Assembly (NCBI GenBank): GCA_014337915.1
Contig: QUBU01000004.1
Coordinates: forward strand, 62,001 to 126,000
Source: Gammaproteobacteria bacterium
GTDB lineage: Bacteria > Pseudomonadota > Gammaproteobacteria > Steroidobacterales > GCA-2729495
Direction of reading: 5' to 3'
DNA length: 64,000 nt
Shown: positions 45,981 to 54,773 of the stretch, one piece after another
Numbering within the stretch: the stretch's first letter is position 1
Layout of the letters: the number at the start of each line of letters is the position of its first letter
The notes under the pieces: generated by a model
Database searches by the model: none
Told to the model about the DNA's origin: nothing
The model's input: only the letters and a program-made list of their open reading frames with translations
Position numbers and translations under genes: made by a program

Positions 45981-46775
45981 ATGCCCCGCGCGCGCCTGCC
46001 GGCCATCCTGTCGCTGGTCCTGCTGGTCCTGCTCGTCATGGCCGGCTGCGCCAGCGACAACGAGCGGGACATGAAGTCCGGCGCCGACCAGCTGTATGAC
46101 AGGGCGCAGTCGGCGATGGACAGCGGCAACTTCCGCAACGCCATCACCTACTACGAGACGCTGGCCGCGCGCTTCCCGTTCAGCAACCAGGCCAAGCAGG
46201 GCCAGCTCGACCTGATCTACTGCTACTACATGAATGCCGAACCGGAATCGGCCATCGACGCGGCCAGCCAGTTCGAGCGCGAGAACCCGACCCATCCGCG
46301 CGTGGACTACGCGCTCTACATGCGCGGGCTCGCCAATTTCAGCGGCCAGTCAAACGCCATCTACCGCTTCTTCGACGTCGACCTGGCGCGGCGTCCGCCC
46401 GACAGGACCCGCGAGTCCTTCTCGGCATTCGCGCAGCTGGTGCAGCGCTACCCGAAGAGCCGCTACGCCGCCGACGCCCGCCAGCGCATGGTATTCCTGC
46501 GCAACCGGCTGGCCGAGTACGAGAACGACGTGGCCCGCTACTACTTCAAGCGCGGCGCCTACCTCGCCGCGATCGACCGCGCCAGGTTCAACGTGGAAAG
46601 CTACGACGGCGCGCCCGCCGTGGCGGAATCGCTGCGCATCATCATCGATTCCTACCGGGCGCTCGGCATGACCGACCTCGCCGACAGCACCCGCGAGGTG
46701 CTGGCCGCCAACTTCCCCGAGGCCGCCAGGGAGCAGGCGAAGGAAGAAGAGAAGCCCTGGTACCGGTTCTGGTGA
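45981..46775 (+). CDS. bamD: outer-membrane protein assembly factor BamD
   Basis: An essential lipoprotein of the BAM complex that inserts beta-barrel proteins. From ATG 45981 the 264 residues open with a lipoprotein signal (LVLLVLLVMAGC) and acylated cysteine near residue 23. Tetratricopeptide helices follow: YDRAQSAMDSGNFRNAITYY, FPFSNQAKQGQLDLIYCYY, FAQLVQRYPKSRYAADARQR. The C-terminus ends PWYRFW, as expected. It is divergent from rluD, an arrangement common in gammaproteobacteria. Element D begins 4 nt after the stop. Confidence 0.94.
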   Translation: MPRARLPAILSLVLLVLLVMAGCASDNERDMKSGADQLYDRAQSAMDSGNFRNAITYYETLAARFPFSNQAKQGQLDLIYCYYMNAEPESAIDAASQFERENPTHPRVDYALYMRGLANFSGQSNAIYRFFDVDLARRPPDRTRESFSAFAQLVQRYPKSRYAADARQRMVFLRNRLAEYENDVARYYFKRGAYLAAIDRARFNVESYDGAPAVAESLRIIIDSYRALGMTDLADSTREVLAANFPEAAREQAKEEEKPWYRFW

Positions 46776-46779
46776 TTCA

Positions 46780-46879
46780 AAGGGAAATAAGGGGACAGTT
46801 TACTCAACTCGAACCGGCACCAGTACTCGAGCAGTCGTGGCAGTTTTCGAGTTGAGTAAACTGTCCCCTTATTTCCCTT
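46780..46879. repeat. hairpin element D, 3' side of nadE
   Basis: A 100-bp element with perfect 34-bp arms, 46780-46813 and 46846-46879 (AAGGGAAATAAGGGGACAGT, then TTACTCAACTCGAA, and its reverse complement). The 32-nt loop contains CCGGCACC. It lies between the convergent bamD and nadE genes, 4 and 8 nt from their stops, and shares its GGGGACAGTTTACTCAACTC half-arm with element E on the other side of nadE. No T-run follows either arm. Confidence 0.8.
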
Positions 46880-46887
46880 AATTCCCT

Positions 46888-48507
46888 TCACCGGTACCCC
46901 GAGGTGATCGGGTAGCGCCAGTCGCGGCCGAAGGCGCGGCTGCTGATGCGCACCCCGGGTGCCGCCTGGCGGCGCTTGTACTCGGCGCGTCGCACCATCT
47001 CCAGCACGCGTGCCACCACCGCCGGGTCGAAACCGGCGGCGGCGATGTCGGCCACCGAGCGGTTCTCGAGCATCAGCGCGTCGAGTATCGGGTCCAGCAC
47101 CTCGTAGGCCGGCAGCGAATCGCTGTCCTTCTGGTCGGGACGCAGTTCGGCGCTGGGCTCACGGCTGATGACCCGCTCAGGTATCACGGCACCGAGGCTG
47201 TTGCGATAGCGCGCCAGGCGGTAGACGCGCGACTTGGTGCAGTCCCTGATGGGCGCAAAGCCGCCAGCCATGTCGCCGTAGAGCGTGGCATAACCGACGG
47301 CCATCTCGCTCTTGTTGCCGGTGGTGAGCACCATGCGTCCCGTCTTGTTCGAGATCGCCATGAGCAGCATGCCACGGCAGCGTGACTGCAGGTTCTCCTC
47401 GGTGGCGTCCTCGGCCCTGCCGGCAAACAGGCCGGCGAGCGCCGTGCGCGCCGCGCCCACCATGCCCTCGATGGAGATCACCTCGTAGTCTACGGCCATG
47501 GCGCGGGCCTGGGCCTGCGCGTCCTCGAGGCTGATGGCGGAGGTGTAGCGATAGGGCATCATCACCGCCTGCAGCGCGGGCGCACCCAGCGCGTCCACGG
47601 CGATGGCCAGGGTGAGGGCCGAGTCGACCCCGCCGGAGAGCCCGAGCACGGCACCCCGGAAGCCGTTCTTGCCGACGTAGTCGCGCACGCCGAGCACCAG
47701 CGCCCCGTAGACGCTGGCCTCGTCGTCGAGCAGCGGCGCGACCTGCCCCGGCAGTGCCTGCAGGCGTCCGTCCCTGCGCGCCAGACTGCAATGGAACAGG
47801 CCTTCCACGAAGGCCGGCGCGCGCATGCGCACGCTGCCCGCAGCATCCACCAGGCAGGAGCCACCATCGAACACCAGTTCGTCCTGCCCGCCCACGAGGT
47901 TCGTGTAGGCGACAGGCAGCCCGGTCTCGCGCGCTCGCGTGGCCAGCACCGCCTCGCGCTGCGCCTGCTTGCCGACTTCGAAGGGCGAGCCGTTCGGCAC
48001 CACGATGAGCTCGGCGCCGGCATCGCGTGCGGCACGGCAGGGGCCGGCGGCCCACAGGTCCTCGCAGATGCCGATGCCAATACGGATATCGCCGAGGGTG
48101 GCGACCACCGGGCCCGTGCCCGACTGGAAATAGCGCTTCTCGTCGAAAACGCTGTAGTTCGGCAGCAGTTGCTTGCGATAGCTGGCGCGCAGCTGGCCGT
48201 CGGCGAGCAGCGCCGCGGCGTTGTAGATCGCACTGCCGACGTACTCCGGATAACCCACCAGCACCGCGATGCCGGTGGCAGCCGCGCGCACCTCGTCCAA
48301 CGCACTCGCCACCTGCCGGCGCAGGCCGCCGTGGAGCAGCAGGTCCTCGGGCGGATAGCCGCAGAGCGCGAGTTCGGGAAAGACGACGAGGTCGGCACCC
48401 GCCTCGCGTGCACCGGAAATCGCCGTGGTGATCCGGCTGACATTGCCCGGTACGTCGCCGACCAGCAGATTGATCTGCGCGAAGGCGATATTGAAGGCGC
48501 CGGTCAT
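46888..48507 (-). CDS. nadE: glutamine-dependent NAD+ synthase
   Basis: Makes NAD from deamido-NAD, ATP and glutamine. The 539 residues fuse an N-terminal nitrilase-type glutaminase domain (VFPELALCGYPPEDLLLHGG, the catalytic glutamate; the C-E-D pocket GICEDLW) to a C-terminal ATP-pyrophosphatase (VLGLSGGVDSALTLAIAVD). The fused form differs from the ammonia-dependent E. coli NadE. The adenylation loop and substrate motif TTGNKSEMAVGYATLYGD are present. It is bordered on both sides by hairpin elements of the same type. ATG 48507 begins directly with MTGAFNIAFAQI. Confidence 0.95.
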   Translation of the reverse strand: MTGAFNIAFAQINLLVGDVPGNVSRITTAISGAREAGADLVVFPELALCGYPPEDLLLHGGLRRQVASALDEVRAAATGIAVLVGYPEYVGSAIYNAAALLADGQLRASYRKQLLPNYSVFDEKRYFQSGTGPVVATLGDIRIGIGICEDLWAAGPCRAARDAGAELIVVPNGSPFEVGKQAQREAVLATRARETGLPVAYTNLVGGQDELVFDGGSCLVDAAGSVRMRAPAFVEGLFHCSLARRDGRLQALPGQVAPLLDDEASVYGALVLGVRDYVGKNGFRGAVLGLSGGVDSALTLAIAVDALGAPALQAVMMPYRYTSAISLEDAQAQARAMAVDYEVISIEGMVGAARTALAGLFAGRAEDATEENLQSRCRGMLLMAISNKTGRMVLTTGNKSEMAVGYATLYGDMAGGFAPIRDCTKSRVYRLARYRNSLGAVIPERVISREPSAELRPDQKDSDSLPAYEVLDPILDALMLENRSVADIAAAGFDPAVVARVLEMVRRAEYKRRQAAPGVRISSRAFGRDWRYPITSGYR

Positions 48508-48515
48508 GGAAACAG

Positions 48516-48617
48516 GGGGAATTAAGGGGACAGTTTACTCAACTCAGACACTGCCGCAGGGCATGGATCGCTGGGGTCAGTCAGTACGAGTTGAGTAAAC
48601 TGTCCCCATAATTCCCC
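48516..48617. repeat. hairpin element E, 5' side of nadE
   Basis: 30-bp arms at 48516-48545 and 48588-48617 with one mismatch (GGGGAATTAAGGGGACAGTT, then TACTCAACTC and its reverse complement) around a 42-nt loop. The inner 20 bases of each arm match those of element D. It begins 8 nt upstream of the nadE start and ends about 25 nt after the sucD stop, so it lies between a gene start and a gene end on the same strand and may carry the nadE promoter. Confidence 0.78.
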
Positions 48618-48641
48618 TTAATTTCTTATTTCCCTTACGTC

Positions 48642-49514
48642 TCAGCCGCCGAGCAGCTCCTTCATGGCCTGGCCGAGTTCGGCCGGCGAGCGCACGGCGC
48701 GCACGCGGGCTTCCTCCAGCGCGGCGTACTTGGCCGCCGCGGTGCCGGCACCACCGGAGATGATGGCGCCCGCATGGCCCATGCGCTTGCCGGGGGGCGC
48801 GGTCACGCCGGCGATGTAGGCCACCACCGGCTTGGTCACATGGTCGCGGATGTAGCGGGCGGCGGCTTCCTCGTCGCTGCCGCCGATCTCGCCGACCATG
48901 ATGATGCCTTCGGTCTGCGGGTCTTCCTGGAACAGCGCGAGGCAGTCGATGAAGTTCATGCCGCGGATCGGATCGCCGCCGATGCCGACGCAGGTACTCT
49001 GGCCGAGGCCATTGCTGGTGGTCTGGTAGACCGCCTCGTAGGTCAGCGTGCCCGAGCGCGAGACGATGCCGACGCGGCCCGGCTGGTGGATGAAGCCGGG
49101 CATGATGCCGATCTTGCACTCGCCCGGGGTGATGATGCCCGGGCAGTTCGGGCCAATGAGGCGGCAGCGGTAGTCGCCGAGCACCGCCTTGACTTTCACC
49201 ATGTCCTGGACCGGGATGCCCTCGGTGATGCACACCACCAGTTCGATGCCGGCGTCGGCCGCCGCAAGGATGGCATCGGCCGCGGCCGGAGCCGGTACGA
49301 AGATGACGCTGACCGTGGCGCCGGTGGCCTTGACGGCCTCGGGCATGGTGTCGAAGACCGGCAGCCCGAGGTGGCTTTCGCCGCCACGGCCGGGCGTGAC
49401 GCCGGCGACCATCTGCGTGCCGTACTCCAGGCACTGCTGCGCGTGGAACTGGCCCTGCCGGCCGGTGAGGCCCTGGCAGATGACGCGGGTGTTGCGGTTG
49501 ACGAGGATGCTCAT
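48642..49514 (-). CDS. sucD: succinate-CoA ligase subunit alpha
   Basis: Catalytic alpha subunit of succinyl-CoA synthetase, TCA cycle. The 290 residues include the CoA-binding Rossmann domain ([20 protein letters not shown]), the [15 protein letters not shown] block and the active-site histidine in [18 protein letters not shown] near residue 246. The ATG overlaps the sucC stop (ATGA), the usual coupled arrangement. Element E follows its stop by about 25 nt. Confidence 0.96.
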   Translation of the reverse strand: MSILVNRNTRVICQGLTGRQGQFHAQQCLEYGTQMVAGVTPGRGGESHLGLPVFDTMPEAVKATGATVSVIFVPAPAAADAILAAADAGIELVVCITEGIPVQDMVKVKAVLGDYRCRLIGPNCPGIITPGECKIGIMPGFIHQPGRVGIVSRSGTLTYEAVYQTTSNGLGQSTCVGIGGDPIRGMNFIDCLALFQEDPQTEGIIMVGEIGGSDEEAAARYIRDHVTKPVVAYIAGVTAPPGKRMGHAGAIISGGAGTAAAKYAALEEARVRAVRSPAELGQAMKELLGG

Positions 49515-50680
49515 GACGATTTCCCGGCTGCGGCCACGACCTTGCGCGCGGCATCGGTCAGATCAGCGGCGGCTGTGATGTCCAGCCCGCTCTGGGCCAG
49601 CAGCTTGCGCCCCTGCTCCACGTTGGTGCCCTCCAGGCGCACCACCACGGGTACCTTGACGCTCACTTCGCGCACCGCCTGGATGATGCCCTCGGCGATG
49701 AGGTCGCAGCGGACGATGCCGCCGAAGATGTTGACGAGGATGGCGCGCACTGCCGGGTTGCTCAGGATCAGCTTGAACGCCGCCGCCACCCGCTCCGGCG
49801 TGGCGCCGCCGCCGACGTCGAGGAAGTTGGCCGGCTCGCCACCGTGCAGCTTGATGAGGTCCATGGTGGCCATGGCCAGCCCGGCGCCATTGACCATGCA
49901 GGCAATATTGCCGTCGAGCGAGACGTAGTTGAGGTCATGCTCGGCGGCACGCCGCTCCATCTCGTCCTCCTGGGACGGATCGCGCATGGCCTGCAGCTCG
50001 GCACGCCGGAACAGGGCGTTGTCCTCGATGTTGATCTTGGCATCCAGCGCCAGCAGGTTGCCGTCGCCGGTGACGATCAGCGGATTGATCTCGATCAGGC
50101 TGGCGTCGCAGTCACAGAACAGGCGGTAGAGCTTCTGGCAGATGTCGATGAACTGCTTGATCTGCTCGTTGTTCAGGCCCAGCCCGTAGCCCATCTGCCG
50201 CACCTGGTAGGCCTGCAGGCCCGCGGCCGGGTGCACCGCGGTGGTGAGGATCTTCTCCGGGGTCTGCGCTGCGACTTCCTCGATGTCCATGCCGCCCGCG
50301 GCCGAGGCGAGGAACGAAATGCGCTGGCGGTTGCGGTCCACCAGCAGCGACAGATAGAGCTCGCGCTCGATCTTGCTGCCCACCTCGACGAACACCAGGT
50401 TGACCGGCAGCCCGGCGGCCCCGGTCTGCTTGGTCTTCAGCCGCGAGCCGATCATGCCGGCGGCCGCCGCGCGCACCTCCTCGGCGCTGCGGGCGAGCTT
50501 CACGCCACCCGCCTTGCCGCGGCCGCCCGCGTGCACCTGGGCCTTGACCACCCAGAGGCCGCCGCCGAGACGGTCGGCGGCCGCGCTGGCCTGGGCGGGC
50601 GTGGCGGCCACCTCGCCCCGGGTCACCGGGATGCGGTAGCGGGAAAACAGCTGCTTGGCCTGGTATTCGTGCAGGTTCAT
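49511..50680 (-). CDS. sucC: succinate-CoA ligase (ADP-forming) subunit beta
   Basis: Nucleotide-binding beta subunit of succinyl-CoA synthetase. The 389 residues form an ATP-grasp domain ([39 protein letters not shown]) and a C-terminal CoA-ligase domain ([37 protein letters not shown]). The sucC-sucD order and 4-nt overlap are as in most bacteria. It is divergent from pilS, with 161 nt between starts that must hold both promoters. Confidence 0.96.
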   Translation of the reverse strand: MNLHEYQAKQLFSRYRIPVTRGEVAATPAQASAAADRLGGGLWVVKAQVHAGGRGKAGGVKLARSAEEVRAAAAGMIGSRLKTKQTGAAGLPVNLVFVEVGSKIERELYLSLLVDRNRQRISFLASAAGGMDIEEVAAQTPEKILTTAVHPAAGLQAYQVRQMGYGLGLNNEQIKQFIDICQKLYRLFCDCDASLIEINPLIVTGDGNLLALDAKINIEDNALFRRAELQAMRDPSQEDEMERRAAEHDLNYVSLDGNIACMVNGAGLAMATMDLIKLHGGEPANFLDVGGGATPERVAAAFKLILSNPAVRAILVNIFGGIVRCDLIAEGIIQAVREVSVKVPVVVRLEGTNVEQGRKLLAQSGLDITAAADLTDAARKVVAAAGKSS

Positions 50681-50841
50681 GTGGGCGACGCGCGTGGTGA
50701 CCGCAAGTGCGCGTATTGTGGGGGAAACCGGGCTTTAGTCAAACGCGCTGCGGTGGACCGGGCCGGCGCAGCGCATTGTGAAGCCGGTCACGACGGCGTC
50801 ACCCTGATCCGACATAATCCCCTCTCTTCGCGGAAGACCCG

Positions 50842-52500
50842 ATGGCCATTTCCGAGCAAACCATACCGGCCCAGTTCCGGGCGGCGGGCGAGGCCACCCG
50901 GTCGCTCGCGCCCGACGCCTCGCGCCGCGTCGTGCGCCTGGTCGCGGTATTCCGGGTGCTCGTGGGCCTGGCACTGCTCGCCGTATCGCTGGTTTCGCGC
51001 GATGCGCCGCTGCTGAACGAGCGGCTGCCCGCTGAGTTTCGCAGCATCGCCGCCCTCTATGCGCTGCTCGCCGTCGGCATCCTCGTCTACCAGCGCCGCC
51101 GGCCGATCGCCGGTCCACTGCGCGTCCCTGCGCTGCTCAGCCTGGACATCGCCGCCATCGTCATGCTCATGCATACCGGTGCCGGCATCAGGAGCGGCAT
51201 CGGCGGCCTGCTGGTGGTGTTCGTCGGCGCCGCTGCCCTGACCCTGCCCGGACGCCACGCCTTCCTCGCCGCGGCGATCGCCACCATGGCGGTGCTGCTG
51301 GAACAGGCGCTGGCCTTCTCCCAGCGGCTGGCGCCGGTCAACGACTTCATCGCCGCGGGCATGCTGGGCGCGGTGATTTTCGCCATCGCTGCCGCCGCCT
51401 TCCCCCTGGCCCGCCGGCTGGAGGAAAGCGAGGCGCTGGCCCACCAGCGCGGCATCGACCTGGCCAACATGGCCCAGCTCAACGAGTACATCATCCGCAA
51501 CCTGCGCGAGAGCATCATCGTCGTGGATGCCGCCAACAACGTGCGCCTGATGAACCAGACGGCCGCCGAGCAGCTGGGCGTGCGCAGCCAGGCCAACGGC
51601 CAGCCGCTGCGGCGCGTATCGCCGGAACTCGCACGCCTGCTGGACGGCTGGCGTCGCGGCGAGGACGCACGGCGCCAGCTGCCGACCTTCGTATCGGCGG
51701 ACGGCAGCACGCAGATCAACAGCTACCTCGCGCCACTGGAGGGCCGTGAGGATGGCCCGGTGCTGATCTTCCTCGAGGACGCCGGGCTGCTGGCCGAAAA
51801 GGTGCAGCAATCGAAGCTCGCGGCGCTGGGGCGCCTCACCGCCAGCATCGCCCACGAGGTGCGCAACCCGGTCGGCGCCATGAGCCATGCCGGCCAGCTG
51901 CTCGAGGAGTCGCCGGCCATCGGGCCGGACGAGCACCGCCTGCTGCAGATCATCCGCACCAACTCCCGCCGCGTCAGCGACATCGTCGACAACATCCTGC
52001 AGCTCTCGCGCCGCGAGGCCAGCAAGCCGCAGCTGCTGTCGCTGCGCAGCTGGACCAGCGCCTTCGTCACCGAGTTCACCACCACGCTCGAACTCTTCGA
52101 GGGCCAGGTTGCCGCCATCACCAGCGAGGACGTCGAAGTGCGCATGGACCCGGGGCACCTGCACCAGGTGGTGTGGAACCTGTGCGAGAACGCGGTGAAG
52201 TACGCCAGCGAAACCGCCGGCGGCATTGCCGTGGAACTGTCCTGGGGCCGCATGCCCGGCAGCCGCCGTCCGTACCTGGAGGTGGCCGACCGCGGCCCCG
52301 GCATCCACGAATCCCTCGTCGATCGGGTGTTCGAGCCCTTCGCCACCGGCCCTGCCGGCGGCACCGGCCTCGGCCTGTTCATCTCGCGGGAACTCTGCGA
52401 GTGCAACCGCGCGGCGCTGATCCTCGAGCCGCGCAAGGGTGGCGGCAGCCTGTTCCGCATCGTGTTCGCCGACCCGGCACGCTGGGGAGGTGAAGCATGA
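50842..52500 (+). CDS. pilS: two-component sensor kinase PilS
   Basis: Membrane histidine kinase that senses pilin levels and activates PilR. Of 552 residues, the first 200 or so form about six membrane helices (VFRVLVGLALLAVSLVS, LAAAIATMAVLLEQALAF), followed by a PAS-like region (residues 205-310), a dimerisation domain with the phospho-histidine near residue 338 in ASIAHEVRNPVG, and the ATP-binding domain (NLCENAVKYA, DRGPGIHESL, GGTGLGLFIS). In Pseudomonas PilS interacts directly with PilA in the inner membrane. The stop overlaps pilR (ATGA), so both are made together. Confidence 0.92.
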   Translation: MAISEQTIPAQFRAAGEATRSLAPDASRRVVRLVAVFRVLVGLALLAVSLVSRDAPLLNERLPAEFRSIAALYALLAVGILVYQRRRPIAGPLRVPALLSLDIAAIVMLMHTGAGIRSGIGGLLVVFVGAAALTLPGRHAFLAAAIATMAVLLEQALAFSQRLAPVNDFIAAGMLGAVIFAIAAAAFPLARRLEESEALAHQRGIDLANMAQLNEYIIRNLRESIIVVDAANNVRLMNQTAAEQLGVRSQANGQPLRRVSPELARLLDGWRRGEDARRQLPTFVSADGSTQINSYLAPLEGREDGPVLIFLEDAGLLAEKVQQSKLAALGRLTASIAHEVRNPVGAMSHAGQLLEESPAIGPDEHRLLQIIRTNSRRVSDIVDNILQLSRREASKPQLLSLRSWTSAFVTEFTTTLELFEGQVAAITSEDVEVRMDPGHLHQVVWNLCENAVKYASETAGGIAVELSWGRMPGSRRPYLEVADRGPGIHESLVDRVFEPFATGPAGGTGLGLFISRELCECNRAALILEPRKGGGSLFRIVFADPARWGGEA

Positions 52501-53819
52501 GCAGGCCCCTGGCCCTGGTGGTGGACGACGAGCCGGACATCCGCGAGCTGCTGACTATCACCCTGCAGCGCATGGACATCGACACCCGCAGCTGCGGCGA
52601 CGTGGCCTCCGCCAAGGCGCAGCTACGCGGTGGCGACTTCCAGCTCTGCCTCACCGACATGCGCCTGCCGGATGGTGACGGGCTCGACCTCGTGGCCTGG
52701 ATGCAGGCGAGCGGCCTGCGCACCCCGGTGGCGGTGATCACCGCGCATGGCAACGTCGAGACCGCGGTGCGGGCGCTGAAGTCCGGCGCCTTCGACTTCA
52801 TTTCCAAGCCGCTGGACCTCGCCAACCTGCGCAAGCTGGTCGCCAACGCGCTGAAGCTCTCCAGCGTCGAGCCGGCGGCGCCGGCCGGCCGTGCCAGGCT
52901 GCTGGGGGAATCGGCACCGGTGCAGAAGCTGCGCGAGATGATCACCCGCGTGGCCCGCAGCCAGGCCCCGGTGCACATCACCGGCGAGTCCGGCACCGGC
53001 AAGGAACTGGTGGCGCGCATGATCCACGACCTGGGTGCGCGCGCGGCCGGCCCCTTCATGCCGGTGAACTGCGGCGCCATCCCCGGCGAACTCATGGAGA
53101 GCGAGTTCTTCGGGCATCGCAAGGGCGCGTTCACCGGTGCGGTGGCCGACAAACCGGGCCTGTTCCAGGGCGCCGACGGCGGCACGCTGTTCCTCGACGA
53201 GATCGCCGAGCTGCCGCTGCCCATGCAGGTGAAGCTGCTGCGCGTGATCCAGGAGAAGACCATCCGTCCCATCGGCCAGCCGCAGGAAGTGCCGATCGAC
53301 GTGCGCATCCTCTCGGCCACGCACAAGGACCTGCGGGCGCTGGTGGCCGCCGGCCAGTTCCGCGAGGACCTCTTCTACCGCATCAACGTCATCGAGCTGC
53401 GGGTGCCGCCGCTGCGTGAGCGCGGTGGCGACATCCTGCTGCTGACCCGCCACCTGCTGGAGCGCCAGGCGCGGGAGCTGGGCCTGCCCGTGCCGGCGCT
53501 GAGTGCGGAAGCCGCCAGGAAGCTCGCGGCCTATGCCTTTCCCGGAAACGTCCGCGAGCTGGAAAACATCGTCGAGCGGGCGGTGGCGCTGTCCGCCGGC
53601 GGGGATATCGTCGCCGAGGACATCCAGGTCCACGAGGGCGCGACAGACCCGGCTGCCAGTAGCGCCGCCGACCTCGGTGAACGCATCGATTCGGTGCAGC
53701 GCGAGGCCATCCAGAGGGCGCTGGAGGCCAACCGCTTCAACAAGACCGCTGCGGCACGGCAACTGGGCCTGACGTTGCGGGCGCTGCGCTACCGCATGGG
53801 CAAGCTCGGCATGGAGTGA
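52497..53819 (+). CDS. pilR: NtrC-type response regulator PilR
   Basis: Activates RpoN-dependent transcription of pilA. The 440 residues have a receiver domain ([13 protein letters not shown]; phospho-aspartate in [12 protein letters not shown]), an AAA+ domain with Walker [11 protein letters not shown] near residue 162 and the RpoN-contact GAFTGA in [17 protein letters not shown], and a Fis-type helix-turn-helix at the end ([20 protein letters not shown]). A consensus RpoN promoter lies about 160 nt downstream, in front of pilA. It overlaps pilS by four bases. The HTH and intact GAFTGA argue that it is functional. Confidence 0.95.
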   Translation: MSRPLALVVDDEPDIRELLTITLQRMDIDTRSCGDVASAKAQLRGGDFQLCLTDMRLPDGDGLDLVAWMQASGLRTPVAVITAHGNVETAVRALKSGAFDFISKPLDLANLRKLVANALKLSSVEPAAPAGRARLLGESAPVQKLREMITRVARSQAPVHITGESGTGKELVARMIHDLGARAAGPFMPVNCGAIPGELMESEFFGHRKGAFTGAVADKPGLFQGADGGTLFLDEIAELPLPMQVKLLRVIQEKTIRPIGQPQEVPIDVRILSATHKDLRALVAAGQFREDLFYRINVIELRVPPLRERGGDILLLTRHLLERQARELGLPVPALSAEAARKLAAYAFPGNVRELENIVERAVALSAGGDIVAEDIQVHEGATDPAASSAADLGERIDSVQREAIQRALEANRFNKTAAARQLGLTLRALRYRMGKLGME

Positions 53820-53979
53820 GCCGCGGGGCCGAACCTGACCAGAAAGGTCACATTCTGACGCTGCGCGTCAGTTGCCGGAGCCAGCATGGCTTTCATTATG
53901 TCGAGGCAGGCAGCAGGCCTGTCTTAATGCAACCGGAAAACGCTGCCGGCACCGGTAGTTGCACCAGGGCACCAGCCGC

Positions 53980-53995
53980 TGGCACAGGCCTTGCA
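53980..53995 (+). promoter_or_regulatory. RpoN (sigma-54) promoter of pilA
   Basis: TGGCACAGGCCTTGCA matches the -24/-12 consensus TGGCAC-N5-TTGCW at every fixed position. Transcription should start about 12 nt downstream, near 54007, giving a leader of about 55 nt. It lies between pilR and pilA, the expected target of PilR. An AGGAG ribosome site lies at 54048-54052, 9 nt before the pilA ATG. Confidence 0.9.
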
Positions 53996-54061
53996 GTCAT
54001 TCACCCCGAAATGGTCTTTTGCCATTCGCATTGCCACCACTTGAAACAGGAGTATCACCTC

Positions 54062-54571
54062 ATGAAGACGATCCAGAAGGGCTTCACGCTCATCGAACTG
54101 ATGATCGTGGTCGCCATCATCGGCATCCTGGCCGCCATCGCCATCCCGGCGTACCAGGACTACACGATCCGCTCGCAGGTCACCGAAGGCCTGACGCTGG
54201 CCGCTTCCGCCAAGGCCGCCGTCGCCGAGTCCTTCGCCAACCGTGGCGTCGCCCCGGCCGACCGCACGGCTGCCGGCATGACCGCCACTGCGACCGACAC
54301 CAGCGGCAACTATGTCACGCAGGTGGACGTCGCCAACGGCACGATCACCATCACCTATGGCAACGATGCCAACGCCGTGATCGGTGGCGAGACGCTGAGC
54401 CTGACCCCCTACGAGTCCGCGGACCTGAGCGTCGTCTGGCGCTGCGGTAACGCTGCTGCACCTGCCAATACGCAGCTCCTCGGCACGGCTGGTGGTGGCG
54501 CGACCGCTGCCTATGTCGCCCCGTCGGCTGGCATGCTCGACAAGTACCTGCCGGCTGCCTGCCGTCCGTAA
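54062..54571 (+). CDS. pilA: type IV pilin PilA
   Basis: Major pilus subunit. The 169 residues start with a short basic leader ending in [20 protein letters not shown], the type IVa signature: cleavage by PilD after the glycine, methylated phenylalanine at +1, glutamate at +5, then the transmembrane helix. The globular part ends with two cysteines about 35 residues apart (VVWRCGNAA and AACRP), forming the D-region disulfide. Start at ATG 54062 has AGGAG 9 nt upstream. An RpoN promoter precedes it and a strong terminator follows, so pilA is probably a separate transcript from pilBCD. Confidence 0.95.
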   Translation: MKTIQKGFTLIELMIVVAIIGILAAIAIPAYQDYTIRSQVTEGLTLAASAKAAVAESFANRGVAPADRTAAGMTATATDTSGNYVTQVDVANGTITITYGNDANAVIGGETLSLTPYESADLSVVWRCGNAAAPANTQLLGTAGGGATAAYVAPSAGMLDKYLPAACRP

Positions 54572-54602
54572 GCTCAGGGGCCAGGCAGTCTGGTCCGAGC
54601 CG

Positions 54603-54633
54603 AAGGGGGCCCCATGGGCCCCCTTCCTTTTTT
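54603..54633 (+). terminator. Rho-independent terminator after pilA
   Basis: AAGGGGGCCC at 54603-54612 pairs with GGGCCCCCTT at 54616-54625 around a three-base loop. CC and six T follow. It comes 31 nt after the pilA stop. A strong hairpin with a T-run at the right distance makes this a confident call. Confidence 0.9.
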
Positions 54634-54773
54634 GCCCGACTATCCCATAGCCGCCGGGAGCGGCTTCGTATCGGAATTGCGACACGCGTTCGGTTGCGCC
54701 CCCTCCCCGGTTAAGTAACACTACGACGACCCACGCAGACATTGCGGGTCCTGCAGTACGCGACGCATAGCGG

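Noticed and set aside
46780-48617. Hairpins D and E as transcription terminators
   Set aside because: Neither stem is followed by a T-run on either strand, and E lies next to the nadE start. They are better explained as repeat elements.
54634-54773. A second minor pilin or small RNA between pilA and pilB
   Set aside because: No prepilin motif and no clear promoter or terminator beyond the pilA terminator were found.
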